Below, one piece after another: positions 44,759 through 54,829 of a stretch of DNA of 64,000 bases. Position numbers and translations under genes: made by a program. This stretch comes from Aegilops tauschii subsp. strangulata (lineage: Eukaryota; Streptophyta; Magnoliopsida; Poales; Poaceae). The notes beneath the pieces were generated by a model. It searched no databases. It was given only the letters and a program-made list of their open reading frames with translations, and was not told where the DNA came from. Within the stretch, counting starts at the first letter, position 1. Each line of letters opens with the position of its first letter. Location: positions 352,289,267 to 352,353,266 of the forward strand of contig NC_053040.3 of NCBI RefSeq assembly GCF_002575655.3, read 5' to 3'.

Positions 44759-45993
44759 GGCGCGGGCCCGGCACCTTTTGTACAAGCTTTGCCGGCAAGG
44801 CATGTGACCCTTTGTACAAAGCCAGGCGCAGACCCTGAGCATAAATAAATGAAGCGCTGGCGCCCTAAGTTATAGCATGCATGCTAGGTCGAGTCTCTTC
44901 CTTGGTTAGGGCTGATAGTGCTTAGCGGCGACTAACCCCTAGCCTAGAGGTCGAGTGCGTGTCTATCTGTTTCTTTTCTGTCCTCCTTTGGTTCGCAGGG
45001 CAGATGAGCACTTCTGCTGAGCTACTTGGAAGAAAGGAAACGGACCGACATCCCGACCCCGGCAAACCAGAGTTGCCGGGGGCTGCAAGCACAAGGATCC
45101 AACCGCGGCAAGACAAGGTTGCCGGGGGCTACAGATCCAGATAAGTCTTTCATCCTCTTTCATGCATTTTGGAACGGAACTGGGATATGTGAAACCTCGT
45201 TTTATTTCTAGGCCACCGTGCTCCCCTTTTCTATACCCAAGGATTATCTCCTGGGCCCGGATTTGGTTGTAGTCGCGGTGGCAAGGAAGTAGAACGAGGA
45301 GCCTAAGCCCGCTTCATCCCTGTCTCCGCCAAGGGCGCGAGAATGGTCGAGCGAAGTGGGGGGCGGCAAGGCATGTTGCCGGGTGAAAACGTTTATCTTA
45401 AATAGTAACAAGGATTCGCTCCTTGTCGCGGGGTCTACCCACGACCGAAAAACCCGGCAAACATCCCTTTTTCATTAAAAAACATCCCATACAGGTACAG
45501 TCCGTACGGAATGAAAAACATGAGCAAGGGGGATTACAAGCTTTAAATTTAACAAGGCCCGAAGGCTTACAGATTAAAAAAGAGATAAGATGCCCATAAT
45601 CCCTTTCTTGTCCCTCTCCTCAGGAGGCAGGTCAAGAAGGCTAAAGAGCAAAAGGGGCGCCTAGGCGAGCTACGAGCAGCAAAAAGCACCAAGAGAACAC
45701 CTCGGTGGCCGCCCACGGGTGGGCCGGTGATGACGGTGCCGGGAAAGGACCTGGAAGACGAGGCAGCAGGACCGGCTGTACGCGATGAAGGCGTCGGTGC
45801 CCGCGTACTCCGAGTTGACGGCCTTGCCGCCCGCCCTCTTCCCCTTCCGCAGCCTCCCAACGCCAGCCGCCCAAGGAGACGGCCCTGAGAAGTTCAAGGA
45901 GCTGGCCCAACCCCCGGCAAAACTCTGCCGGAGGAGCGGCCAGGTGCAGATGCTGCTGCTGCCGCACCCGCCCAGGCGCGAGGCGTCCGACAC
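44759..45993. other. 3' non-coding region of the second Tat element
   Basis: Contains inverted repeats of the CCCCGGCAA/TTGCCGGGG type (for example 45057-45065 with 45073-45081). On the minus strand the B3 ORF frame stays open past its stop from 45993 to 45670 (starting MSDASRLGG), also in copy 2. No recognised domain there. Confidence 0.5.
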
Positions 45994-46650
45994 CTAGTCG
46001 GACTCGTCCCCGTCATCTGCCCCGCTGTCCTCCTCGTGACTTTCGATCGAGGAAGAGCTTCCATCGTCGGAATCTCCGTCGGAGGAGCTCTCCACGCAGC
46101 ACTTCAGGCGAGTCCCGAAGTCTCCGAAGACCTTGATGGAGAGCAGGCCGTCCTCCATTAATTTGAAGTAGAGGACGAGCCCCGCCGTCAGGCTGTGGAT
46201 GCGAGCGAACGTCTTCCATCCGCGACGGAGGTACATAACCCGAGGAGCCGGGAAGTCGACGTCGACCCGCGTGCCCCCATTCCCACAGCCCCTCATATGC
46301 AATCTGAGGGATTGGGGCGAGTCGCGCTCCATCTCCCGAGCAAACGGGGCGGGAAGACGAAGACGGCGACGCGGAGGCCGGCCCGGCCTGGTGAAGAACT
46401 CGTGGGGCTGGTCTCCGACATGGCCTTCCATCGGAAAAGGCATCATTGGCGGGGGCGAAGCCGGCGCGCCGCCCTGTCCTCCTCTTCCCCGAGCACTACG
46501 ACCTCTGCCCCGGCCTCGCCCACGGCCTCGCTCCCTCCACCTTCCCCTCGCGGCCGGCTCCACCACCGCGGGCTCAGGAGGGGGAGGGACGCGCTGTCGA
46601 GCAGCGACCCTCGCCGCCACCGACGAAGGACCAGGATTCCCTTTCTCCAT
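45994..46650 (-). CDS. Antisense ORF with plant B3-type DNA-binding domain (copy 1), 218 aa
   Basis: I start at the ATG at 46650 (MEKGNPGPSSVAARVAARQ), about 80 bases after a TTTATAAGG box on the same strand. An Arg/Gly-rich stretch (GRGRGRGRGRSARGRGG) is followed by a B3-like fold: RLRLPAPFAREMER, FPAPRVMYLRRGWKTFARIH, LTAGLVLYFKLMEDG, LLSIKVFGD. The pattern GW-x-x-FA-x-x-x-x-L-x-x-G-x-x-L-x-F-x(8)-V-x-VF is typical of grass B3/REM proteins. The C-terminus is a Ser/Asp/Glu-rich acidic tail. It lies antisense between pol and the 3' LTR, the same place as the PF04195 gene in the first Tat element, but is unrelated to it. Whether the ORF is expressed, and whether more exons exist, cannot be seen. 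Confidence 0.72.
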   Translation of the reverse strand: MEKGNPGPSSVAARVAARQRVPPPPEPAVVEPAARGRWRERGRGRGRGRGRSARGRGGQGGAPASPPPMMPFPMEGHVGDQPHEFFTRPGRPPRRRLRLPAPFAREMERDSPQSLRLHMRGCGNGGTRVDVDFPAPRVMYLRRGWKTFARIHSLTAGLVLYFKLMEDGLLSIKVFGDFGTRLKCCVESSSDGDSDDGSSSSIESHEEDSGADDGDESD

Positions 46651-46724
46651 GGCGAGTGAAAGGAAGAAGCGGAAGCAGGAGGAGATAGATGACAAAAGAG
46701 TGCGGGATCCCATCCCCCCTTCCC

Positions 46725-46740
46725 CCTCCTTATAAAGGGG
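46725..46740 (-). promoter_or_regulatory. TATA-like box upstream of the antisense B3 ORF
   Basis: CCCTTTATAAGGAGG on the minus strand, about 80 bases upstream of the ATG at 46650. The same box recurs in copy 2 near 53130. Confidence 0.5.
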
Positions 46741-47256
46741 CGGGGTCGGGGCTCGGCCGCCCCGCTCGGCCAATCTAGCCACCAGAGGCGCAGGGAATCG
46801 GAACCGACCCGCTGCCCCAACCAGCAACGGCCCGGTTTCCCGCCTCCACCGCCTGCCACCCCAAGCGCATGGAGGACGCGTGGCGAACGTGCAGAATTGA
46901 GGGGACGGGTGAGGCGACCTCTCCCCACCCCATGATCATGGGGTGTGGACGCCTTGAAGACCGCGACCCGGCCCCGCGTGGTAAATGAGCCGCGCCTCCA
47001 CGCCTCCCTCTTTTTATGGGGAAGGCGCGAGCCGCCTCTTTACTACGATATGACGCATGCATGCGGGAACTGTCCCACACATGCCGCCCACGTCACGCGC
47101 ACCCCTCCATGCCGCGCGACGCCACGCGCGGGTCATGGGAAGTGAAGCGCGCGAAAAGTTTTACCGCGGTAAAAACCGCCCCGCCTGCCCGCGCACCGTT
47201 TTGGGCCTGGCCCAACAACGCGTCGCGCTTATGTGTGGCCCAGGCCCGGGGGCTCC

Positions 47257-47573
47257 TGTCGGTGTACAAAAGTAGGGGCGCACTTTTGTACCCCTTTACT
47301 TGTGCACGGGCAGTCGGAGCCGCGCACACGGTCACACCAAGCAGAACAGGGGAGGTGAGCCAAGGTAAGACCGAAGCCCAAGATAACCAGAGCAACGCCA
47401 AGGCCAAGACCACAAAGAGCGGAGGGACGAAGCAGGTTCCCCCGGCAAGACCCTTGCCGGGGCAGCTCGCCCCACACCAACAGAGTGAGCCACACTTGAG
47501 CCCACGGTCTCCAACATCACGTTGGGCCAGGGCTCGAGAGGCACTTCCATGGTGGCACGTAGATCTTTGTGAA
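47257..47573 (+). repeat. Start of a second-Tat LTR, truncated
   Basis: TGTCGGTGTACAAAAGTAGG onward. It stops where the gag-only element's LTR end begins; TGAA is shared at the join. Confidence 0.87.
47440..47462. repeat. Perfect hairpin in the Tat LTR
   Basis: CCCCGGCAAG (47440-47449), a 3-base loop, and CTTGCCGGGG (47453-47462). See the array in copy 2. Confidence 0.85.
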
Positions 47574-47775
47574 AATTTGGGATGTTACAAATCTACCCCC
47601 CTTAGAATGAATCTCGTCCTCGAGATTCGAGTTGGCTAGCAAAGGTTAAAGATGGGTACTTGATATAATCCATACTCCAAAGTTTCAAGGCTTACTCATT
47701 GCATATTTCCAAATCTGCCTTGACACGACCAAATATGATGCATCAATGCTGAAAGAACGGTCACAATACTTGATC

Positions 47776-48861
47776 TTAATTAAGAATCTTACCAAAGACT
47801 GGTGCATTATCTGGTCTTCCTACCCTCGTGTGATTCACGTGTCCACTTTCGAAATGATCAATCTCCTTCTCTCCAGAATTCCCATTGTCATAATTCATAT
47901 TCTTTAGCTCAGGACAGTTTGTTGAATAGTGTCCTGGGTTCCTGCATCTATAACAAAGTAACCGGCTTAGATCCTTCTTTGTGGGCGTCGAAAGGTCGTG
48001 GTTGTTGTTGCCATTCATCTTACCATTGTGGTTGTGTCCATTGTTGTTGTGATGATTATGCCCATTGTAAATGTCCACTTCAGAACCATAGTACGCAGAG
48101 GATGATGATGAATTACGGTGCTTCCGTTGTCCTTCAGAATTGAATTCTGTCTCACTCACCTTCCTCTTGCGGTTCTCCACCTCTTGAAACTTGCCTTCAA
48201 GTACAATCGCCTTATCAATAAGCTCTTGACAATTGTTGAATGTTACCACTGTCAACTGAATACTCAACTCATCATCCAGTCCTTCAAGAAACTTCTCCTG
48301 TCTAGCAGCATCAGTGTTAACATCATTAGGGGCATACCTTGCAAGATTATTGAATTCCTCCACATATGCATTCACAGTGCGACCTCCCTGACGCAAGCTA
48401 CGAAACTCCTTCTTCAGACTCATAGCACCAGCAGACACATGTGTGGCGCGAAAACCTGCCTGAAACTGTGCCCAAGTGACAATAGCAATAGGATAAGTGA
48501 CCAAGTAATTATCCCACCATGCTGCGGCTGGTCCTTCTAACAAATGTGAGGCAAACCGCACTCTCTCTGCATCAGTGCAACCAACTGTCTCCAAATTCCT
48601 ATTAACTGAGCGAAGCCAATCATCAGCCACAATAGGTTCAGGGGTACTAGACAACCTCTGAGGATTCAACCTCAAGAAACGAGTAAGTGCATCAACTGGG
48701 GGTGGTGGTGGATTATTGTTGTTGTTGTTGTTGTTCTGGTTCTGAACAAGTAACTGGATCAACTGAGTCTGTCCCTAAAGCAGCTGCTGCATGTATGGCG
48801 GTATGTCATTGTTGTTATTGTCTCCTGAACCACTGCCTCTAGAGTTACGCCTCGGCGGCAT
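47776..48861 (-). CDS. Gag protein of the gag-only element, 361 aa, one internal stop
   Basis: Starts MPPRRNSRGSGSGD at 48861. A TAG at 48775-48777 (likely from CAG) interrupts after 28 codons, and the frame continues to 47776. An Asn run (codons about 37-45) is followed by the retrotransposon Gag core (WLRSVNRNLETVGC, FASHLLEGPAAAWWDNYL, WAQFQAGFRATHV, LRQGGRTVNAYVEEFNNLA) and a zinc knuckle CYRCRNPGHYSTNC (about 302-315). The family matches Gag of chromovirus-type Gypsy elements. No pol follows. Confidence 0.85.
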
Positions 48862-49398
48862 CTGATGGGTAAGCAGGGGTGAGATATAGACAGAAATAGA
48901 TCTAAGGGGAAAACACTACCCATATGCTCATGCTAGCAACTAAAACTCCAACAACAACAAAAACAAACACTAAATTCATACAATTCACACAAATCACCAA
49001 AATTATCCTAAAGTAATCACATCAAAGAACACATATGATCAATCAAAGTACCCAATTGCATAATACATACAATCCATGAAATATGACAACACGGAAAGCA
49101 ATGACCAACCAAACATATGACATATCACACAACACAAGCAAAACCTACATGCAAGGTCATATCCCCAAGAGATATGCTCTCATCATACTACCGCAAATCG
49201 TTTATCGAACACAACTTAAGAATGGTGGTCTGCCAACTAACCTCCTTAAATAACATAATATAATTCCATGGGTCATCTATATTTGAAAAGTAAAGATATG
49301 AGTACAAGAGTATGAACTAACAAGTTGTAAAGTAAGTTTTTCACTCCTATGGCTTTTCTAATCCATTTTCTAGGGTCACGACCTACAGTCAACACACT
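48862..49398 (-). other. Leader of the gag-only element
   Basis: AT-rich non-coding sequence between the primer site and the gag start. No feature recognised. Confidence 0.5.
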
Positions 49399-49410
49399 GC
49401 TTTGATACCA
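49399..49410 (-). promoter_or_regulatory. tRNA-Met-type primer-binding site
   Basis: TGGTATCAAAGC on the minus strand, two bases from the LTR end. It differs by one base from TGGTATCAGAGC, the initiator tRNA-Met complement. Confidence 0.78.
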
Positions 49411-49950
49411 TCTGTAACGACCCGAACCTGATAAGATTCGATGTCTCTGTGCTCACTGTGCTAGTCCCTGGATCGACTCGCTAGCACACACAGTACATAT
49501 GAATATCAAATAACAAGTGCATCATTTTACTACAACGTATGATCCAGAACTCATAAAGTATTACAAACTGAATAGCACATGGCTAACTTATTCAATAATA
49601 ACAGCGGAAAGGTAGCATAATAAACGACGAGTCCATCAATGCCCACTGGAGAACATGTTGAGTGAAGACTCGCGACCCTACTGTATCTCACTGATCATCT
49701 GAAAATCCTGCAACATGATAAGTTGCAGCCACAAAGGGTCAATACATTGAATGTATTGGCAAATCACACAATATGATATAGCAAACCTACATCCACAAAG
49801 CAATGTATGACAAATAAAACACACAAGTTAGTTTGGAAAAGAATGTCTTCACCTACCTCCACTACCTGAACTCACAACCGTCTCTAATTTACTTGCCCAA
49901 GATAACCCAAAGATTCTAAATAAACATGACAAGAACTTCAGAAGTATGTC

Positions 49951-50130
49951 TCAAGTGCGCTCTGTCAGTGGCGCATTCTCTAGGAACAATAGAGCGCTCT
50001 GCCAAGGACGCATTCACCTGATTTAAATTCCGAAAACTATACCTCGCCTCAAGTGCGCTCTGTTAATGGCGCATTCTCTAGGGACAATAGAGCGCTCTGC
50101 CAGTGACACATTCACCTGGTTAATAATCCC
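49951..50130. repeat. Two tandem units of 98 bp in the LTR
   Basis: TCAAGTGCGCTCTGT starts both units (49951, 50049). Each also contains AATAGAGCGCTCTGCCA, so AGAGCGC/GCGCTCT can pair within a unit. Confidence 0.85.
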
Positions 50131-51696
50131 GAGCCTACGGCTATAAACACTCACCACTTTCATGGATCACTCGACACATGCCCGCGTCTACCATATCAAG
50201 TTGATCACACCATCACATAACACAATCGATAACAAAACATGGCAACACGAGATACACATATCAAGCCAAACATTTATCATAGCAATGAAACCACACATGC
50301 ATAGCAGAAATATAGGATGAGCAAAATCAAAAGTGCAAACTTGCCTTGAACGCTGTTGAAGCACTCAAACGATTAATTCCGACCTGCTTCGCACTCCGGA
50401 CAATCTATACGATTAACGGAGGCACCGATAAATAAGTCGTACTCACATAACACCACAATAAAGTAAACATCAATGAATTCAAATAAAAACTTAATTAACA
50501 GAACATATCAGTAGGTATATATTATCTACATGCTAGTAGGATCACAATGCAAAAAGAATCAACTGATTTGGATCAACGGTTTAAAATATATGGCCTCCGA
50601 AAGTTTGAATTCAAATTTAAATAAATTCAAATTTTAATACTTCAAAATTGTGAAATTTTAGTTCTACAATATTCTCCTGGTCTCTACGAGTACACAGGAA
50701 AAAGAATCGGTGAATTTGGATATACGGATCTCAAGATATACCTAAACGAACATTTGATATGAAATCTAAAAACAAAAAATTGTGCCAAAACAGCTTTCGT
50801 GGAAGAACTGATGTGGCTGCTGTGGATGTGCCACGTGGCGGGACGTGAATGGCTGGAAGCTGTCCGCTGCTAGGCTTAAACGGCGAACGGCCACAACATA
50901 GAGAAAAATGGTTCGGCAAAAAAAACGTATGCCATCCACTATCAGCAGTTGGATGGAGATCGGACGGTTGAGGGTGGCTCACCGAAGGAAACAGGTTGCG
51001 GCATCACCGGAGTTGGAGAAGAACGACGCCGGCGGCTCAGGCGGCGATGGTGGCGCGTCTCCGGCGGGTCTCCGGAGGCGGTGAGTGGATGGATGGATGC
51101 GGAGGCGTACGGCGGTTGGTTAGGTGACGTTGTACAGCGACGGGGCTTCCTCTGTTGGTGATGCCGAAGGGCTGGAGAGTGTCGCCGGCGGTGCTCTGCT
51201 TCGGGCGGAGGTCCTAGCGCTCGTTCTAGTGCTCCCCTGCGAGAACTGGTAGGTGAGGGAGGGAGAGGAGGTCAAGGCGAAGACAACAGAGGTAAGTATC
51301 GGGGCAGAAACCTTCTGGTCGTGACGAATTTGACCGGCGGAGGAGTTTCTCCGGCGGCGGACTCCGACGAGATCGGGATGGTGTTCTAGGGCACGGGAGG
51401 TCCAAATTTTTTCGAAAAAAATATTGGAAGATTCGGAGGTGGAGATTACTTATAAGGAGTCAGGCGTGGCAAGGGGCAAGGATTGATGCGATTCGGGTGA
51501 AGATTTGGGATCGGAATCAGTGTCCAGGAAGAACAAGGCAGAGGAGAAAGATGACAAGTGGGGCCAGGTGGTCAGTGGCAGAGAGCAGCGCTGCGGATCG
51601 GGGGCGGGTGCTGCGTACCGGTTCGGGTGGCCACTGGGCCGGGGTGTGGGGCACTGCTGGGCCGCGGGCTGGCTGGCTGGCCGTCCGGCTCGCTGG

Positions 51697-51697
<1 letters not shown>

Positions 51698-51728
<31 letters not shown>
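51698..51728. repeat. (CT)n microsatellite
   Basis: A near-pure CT run within the gag-only element's LTR. Confidence 0.9.
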
Positions 51729-52150
51729 TAAAAAAACATTTGCTACAGGAATTAAACTTATAGCTAAATAAAATACTAAGCTGGAAACATAAAATAACGA
51801 AAACACACAGTAAAATATTATATCTAAATTATAAACAGTGAACATTTTTACAACACAAATGCACTTAAAAAACAATTATGCAATACAAGCACATAAAGAG
51901 CATCATAAACAAGTAATAAATAATTTTGAGTTCAAAAACTCCAAAATAATTTACTTAGACACGAGAATATATTCTTAGCGTTTTCCAAATATAATTAATA
52001 GGGGAGAAGTCATATTATCTCCACTCCAAAAAATTTGCCTTGAGTTGGAAAACACTTTGAATAAACAGAAAATTCAAATATGCATAGAAATCACGATGAA
52101 AAATAATGATCCTATTACCATACCAAATCTGAAAATTTGGGATGTTACAT

Positions 52151-54004
52151 TGGAAGACGAGGCGGCAGGACCGGCTGTACGCGATGAAGGCGTCGGTGCC
52201 CGCGTACTCCGAGTTGACGGCCTTGCCGCCCGCCCTCTTCCCCTTCCGCAGCCTCCCAACGCCAGCCGCCCAGGGAGACGGACCTGAGAAGTTCAAGGAG
52301 CTGGCCCAACCCCCGGCAAAACACTGCCGGAGGAGCGGCCAGGTGCAGATGCTGCTGCTGCCGCACCCGCCCAGTCGCGGGGCCTCCGACACCTAGTCGG
52401 ACTCGTCCCCGTCATCTGCCCCGCTGTCCTCCTCGTCACTTTCGCTCGAGGAAGAGCTTCCATCGTCGGAATCTCCGTCGGAGGAGCTCTCCACGCAGCA
52501 CTTCAGGCAAGTCCCCAAGTCTTCGAAGACCTTGACAGAGAGCAGGTCGTCCTCCATTAATTTGAAGTAGAGGACGAGCCCCGCCGTCAGGCTGTGGATG
52601 CAAGCGAACGTCTTCCATCCGCGACGGAGGTACATGACCCGAGGAGCCAGGAAGTCGACGTCGACCCGCGTGCCCCCATTCCCACAGCCCCTCATGTGCA
52701 ATCTGAGGGATTGGGGCGGGTCGCGCTCCATCTCCCGAGCAAACGGGGCGGGAAGACGAAGACGGCGACGCGGAGGCCGGCGCGGCCTGGTGAAGAACTC
52801 GTGGGGCTGGTCTCCGACATGGCCTTCCATCGGAAAAGGCATCATTGGCGGGGGCGAAGCCGGCGCGCCGCCCCGTCCTCCTCTTCCCCGAGCACTACGA
52901 CCTCCGCCCCGGCCTCGCCCACGGCCTCGCCCCCTCCCCCTTCCCCTCGCGGCCGGCTCCACCACCGCGGGCTCAGGAGGGGGAGGGACGCGCTGTCGAG
53001 CAGCGACCCTCGCGCCACCGACGAAGGACCAGGATTCCCTTTCTCCATGGCGAGTGAAAGGAAGAAGCGGAAGCAGGAGGAGATAGATGACAGAAGAGTG
53101 CGGGATCCCATCACCCCCTTCCCCCTCCTTATAAAGGGGCGGGGTCGGGGCTCGGCCGCCCCGCTCGGCCAATCCAGCCACCAGAGGCGCAGGGAATCGG
53201 GACCGACCCGCTGCCCCAACCAGCAACGGCCCTGTTTCCCGCCTCCACCGCCTGCCACCCCAAGCGCATGGAGGACGCGTGGCGAACGTGCAGAATCAAG
53301 GGGACGGGTGAGGCGACCTCTCCCCACCCCATGATCATGGGGTGTGGACGCTTGAAGACCCCGACCCGGCCCCGCGTGGTAAATGAGCCGCGCCTCCAGG
53401 CCTCCCTCTTTTTATGGGAAAGGCGCGAGCCGCCTCTTTACTACGATATGACGCATGCATGCGGGAACTGCCCCACACATGCCGCCCACGTCACGCGCAC
53501 CCCTCCATGCCGCGCCACGCCACGCGCAGGTCGTGGGAAGTGAAGCGCGCGAAAAAATTTACTACGGTGAAAACCGCCCCGCCTGCCTGCGCACCGTTTT
53601 GGGCCTGGCCCAACAATGCGTCGCGCTTATGTGTGGCCTAGGCCCGGGGGCTCCTGTCGGTGTACAAAAGTAGGGGCGCACTTTTGTACCCCTTTACCTG
53701 TGCACGGGCAGTCGGAGCCGCGCCCATGGTCACACCAAGCAGAACAGGGGAGGTGAGCCAAGGTAAGACTGAAGCCCAAGATAACCAGAGCAACGCCAAG
53801 GCCAAGACCACAAAGAGCGGAGGGACGAAGCAGGTTCCCCCGGCAAGACCCTTGCCGGGGCAGCCTCAGCAGCCCCGACAAGACCCTTGCCGGGGCAGCT
53901 CGCCCCACACCGCTAGAGCGAGCCACCCTTGAGCCCACGGTCTCCAACATCACGTTGGGCCAGGGCTCGGGAGGCACCTCCATGGTGGCACGCAGATCTT
54001 TGTG
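52151..54004 (+). repeat. Direct duplication, copy 2 (Tat 3' internal region plus LTR start)
   Basis: Begins TGGAAGACGAGGCGGCAGG immediately after the gag-only element's LTR and matches 45752-47573. It leads into the complete 3' LTR. Confidence 0.88.
52393..53049 (-). pseudogene. Antisense B3-type ORF, copy 2
   Basis: Nearly identical to 45994-46650: RLRLPAPFAREMER, RRGWKTFACIH, LTAGLVLYFKLMEDD, LLSVKVFED and the acidic tail. A single base is missing in the N-terminal region near 53012 (GCGCC against GCCGCC), which puts the usual ATG (about 53049) out of frame with the B3 part. The B3 frame is open upstream to 53226. Copy 1 is the better preserved one. Confidence 0.7.
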
Positions 54005-54829
54005 AAGACAAGGAACACCCAAGATCAGATGAGGATTAGAAGACGACGATCCTCGGCAAGATCCTTGCCGAGGAAAGCCACAAGACCCTCGGCAAGATCC
54101 TTGCCGAGGACGACAGCGCGCCACGGCAAGACCCTTGCCGGGCCACCCGGCAAGGCCCTCGCCAAAGACGCCAGCAGGGCCACTGCCAGGCCCGCACCAA
54201 CCAAGTCTCCACCGCTGTTCGCATGCAGCTGCCAACCCGACCAGCTGGGCAGGCACCTGCGTGGCAACATGCAGCTTCCAGTCCAACTCATCAAGCACCT
54301 GCGTGGCGGCATGCAGATCTTCGTGAAGACCCTACCACCGCGCCACCTCAGCTGCCTGCCTGCCTACATGGCGCCGCACGCATCGCTGGCCAGGGCGCGT
54401 GTCGAAGCGAGGAGGAGCGGCGACGGACGGGATGGGCCTCGCCCCCGTCCCCGATAAAGCTAGGGGACACCTCAGCGGCGCATTAAATGCGACTTGTCCT
54501 GTAATACAAGTGATAAGCTCATAGCACTGTGCGCCTTTCCACCTCCTGTATGCCACTGCGGTAGCCCCTTTCGCCTATAAAAGGAGGCCCATGGCATACT
54601 GGAGAAGGATTCGGCTCTTTCAAACCACACACTCACCACAGCTAGTTCGAGAGCTTAAGAACTCTCTGAAATACACCCACCAAAGCAGGACTAGGGTTTT
54701 ACACATCCTCGCGGACCGAACCTGGGTAAACGATCCTCATGCTAGTTACTAATCCTGCTCTTCTCGCAACCCTGCGCCCCGACAACCGTAGTAGGGATTC
54801 TTGTGATCCCATAGGTGTCCACACCGACA
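53655..54829 (+). repeat. 3' LTR of the second Tat element, 1175 bp, complete
   Basis: TGTCGGTG...CACCGACA, preceded by the purine-rich GGCCCGGGGGCTCC. A TATAAAAG box lies near 54576. The U3 part holds five GGCAAG/CTTGCC hairpins between 53838 and 54140. It ends against an (AT)n run of the Athila-lineage element. Confidence 0.9.
53838..54140. repeat. Array of five short hairpins in the Tat LTR
   Basis: Arms and loops: 53838-53847/53851-53860; 53873-53882/53886-53895 (one mismatch); 54051-54060/54064-54073; 54087-54096/54100-54109; 54124-54130/54134-54140. All have the core GGCAAG, a loop of ACC or ATC, then CTTGCC (the second has GACAAG). Confidence 0.87.

Larger units (their letters stand above)
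45752..47573 (+). repeat. Direct duplication, copy 1 (Tat 3' internal region plus LTR start)
   Basis: Matches 52151-54004 closely. Copy 2 has an extra 34-bp hairpin unit near 53865-53895 and small indels. The two copies flank the gag-only element. Confidence 0.88.
47570..52149 (-). mobile_element. Gag-only LTR retrotransposon (TR-GAG-like) with one intact LTR
   Basis: Minus-strand element: 5' LTR 52149-49413, primer site complementary to tRNA-Met (49410-49399), leader, gag ORF (48861-47776), a purine tract near 47600 (AAGGGGGGTAGATT on the minus strand), and only the first 20 bases of a 3' LTR (47589-47570). There is no protease, RT or integrase, and no room for them between gag and the purine tract. 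This fits the TR-GAG class, mobilised in trans by a related Gypsy element. Confidence 0.8.
49413..52149 (-). repeat. 5' LTR of the gag-only element, 2737 bp
   Basis: On the plus strand TGTAACGACCCGAACC...GGGATGTTACA. It contains a 98-bp tandem duplication (49951-50130) and a (CT)n microsatellite (51698-51728). No gene is seen within it. Confidence 0.82.
37704..54829 (+). mobile_element. Second Tat-lineage Gypsy element, rearranged
   Basis: A 5' LTR remnant (37704-38277), primer site, broken gag-pol (38351-44758), an antisense B3-type ORF, the start of an LTR (47257-47573), then, after a gag-only element, a second copy of the element's 3' internal region (52151-53654) and a complete 3' LTR (53655-54829, 1175 bp). 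LTR ends TGTCGGTG/CACCGACA are inverted. GC content is higher than in the surrounding Athila-lineage element. Confidence 0.85.
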
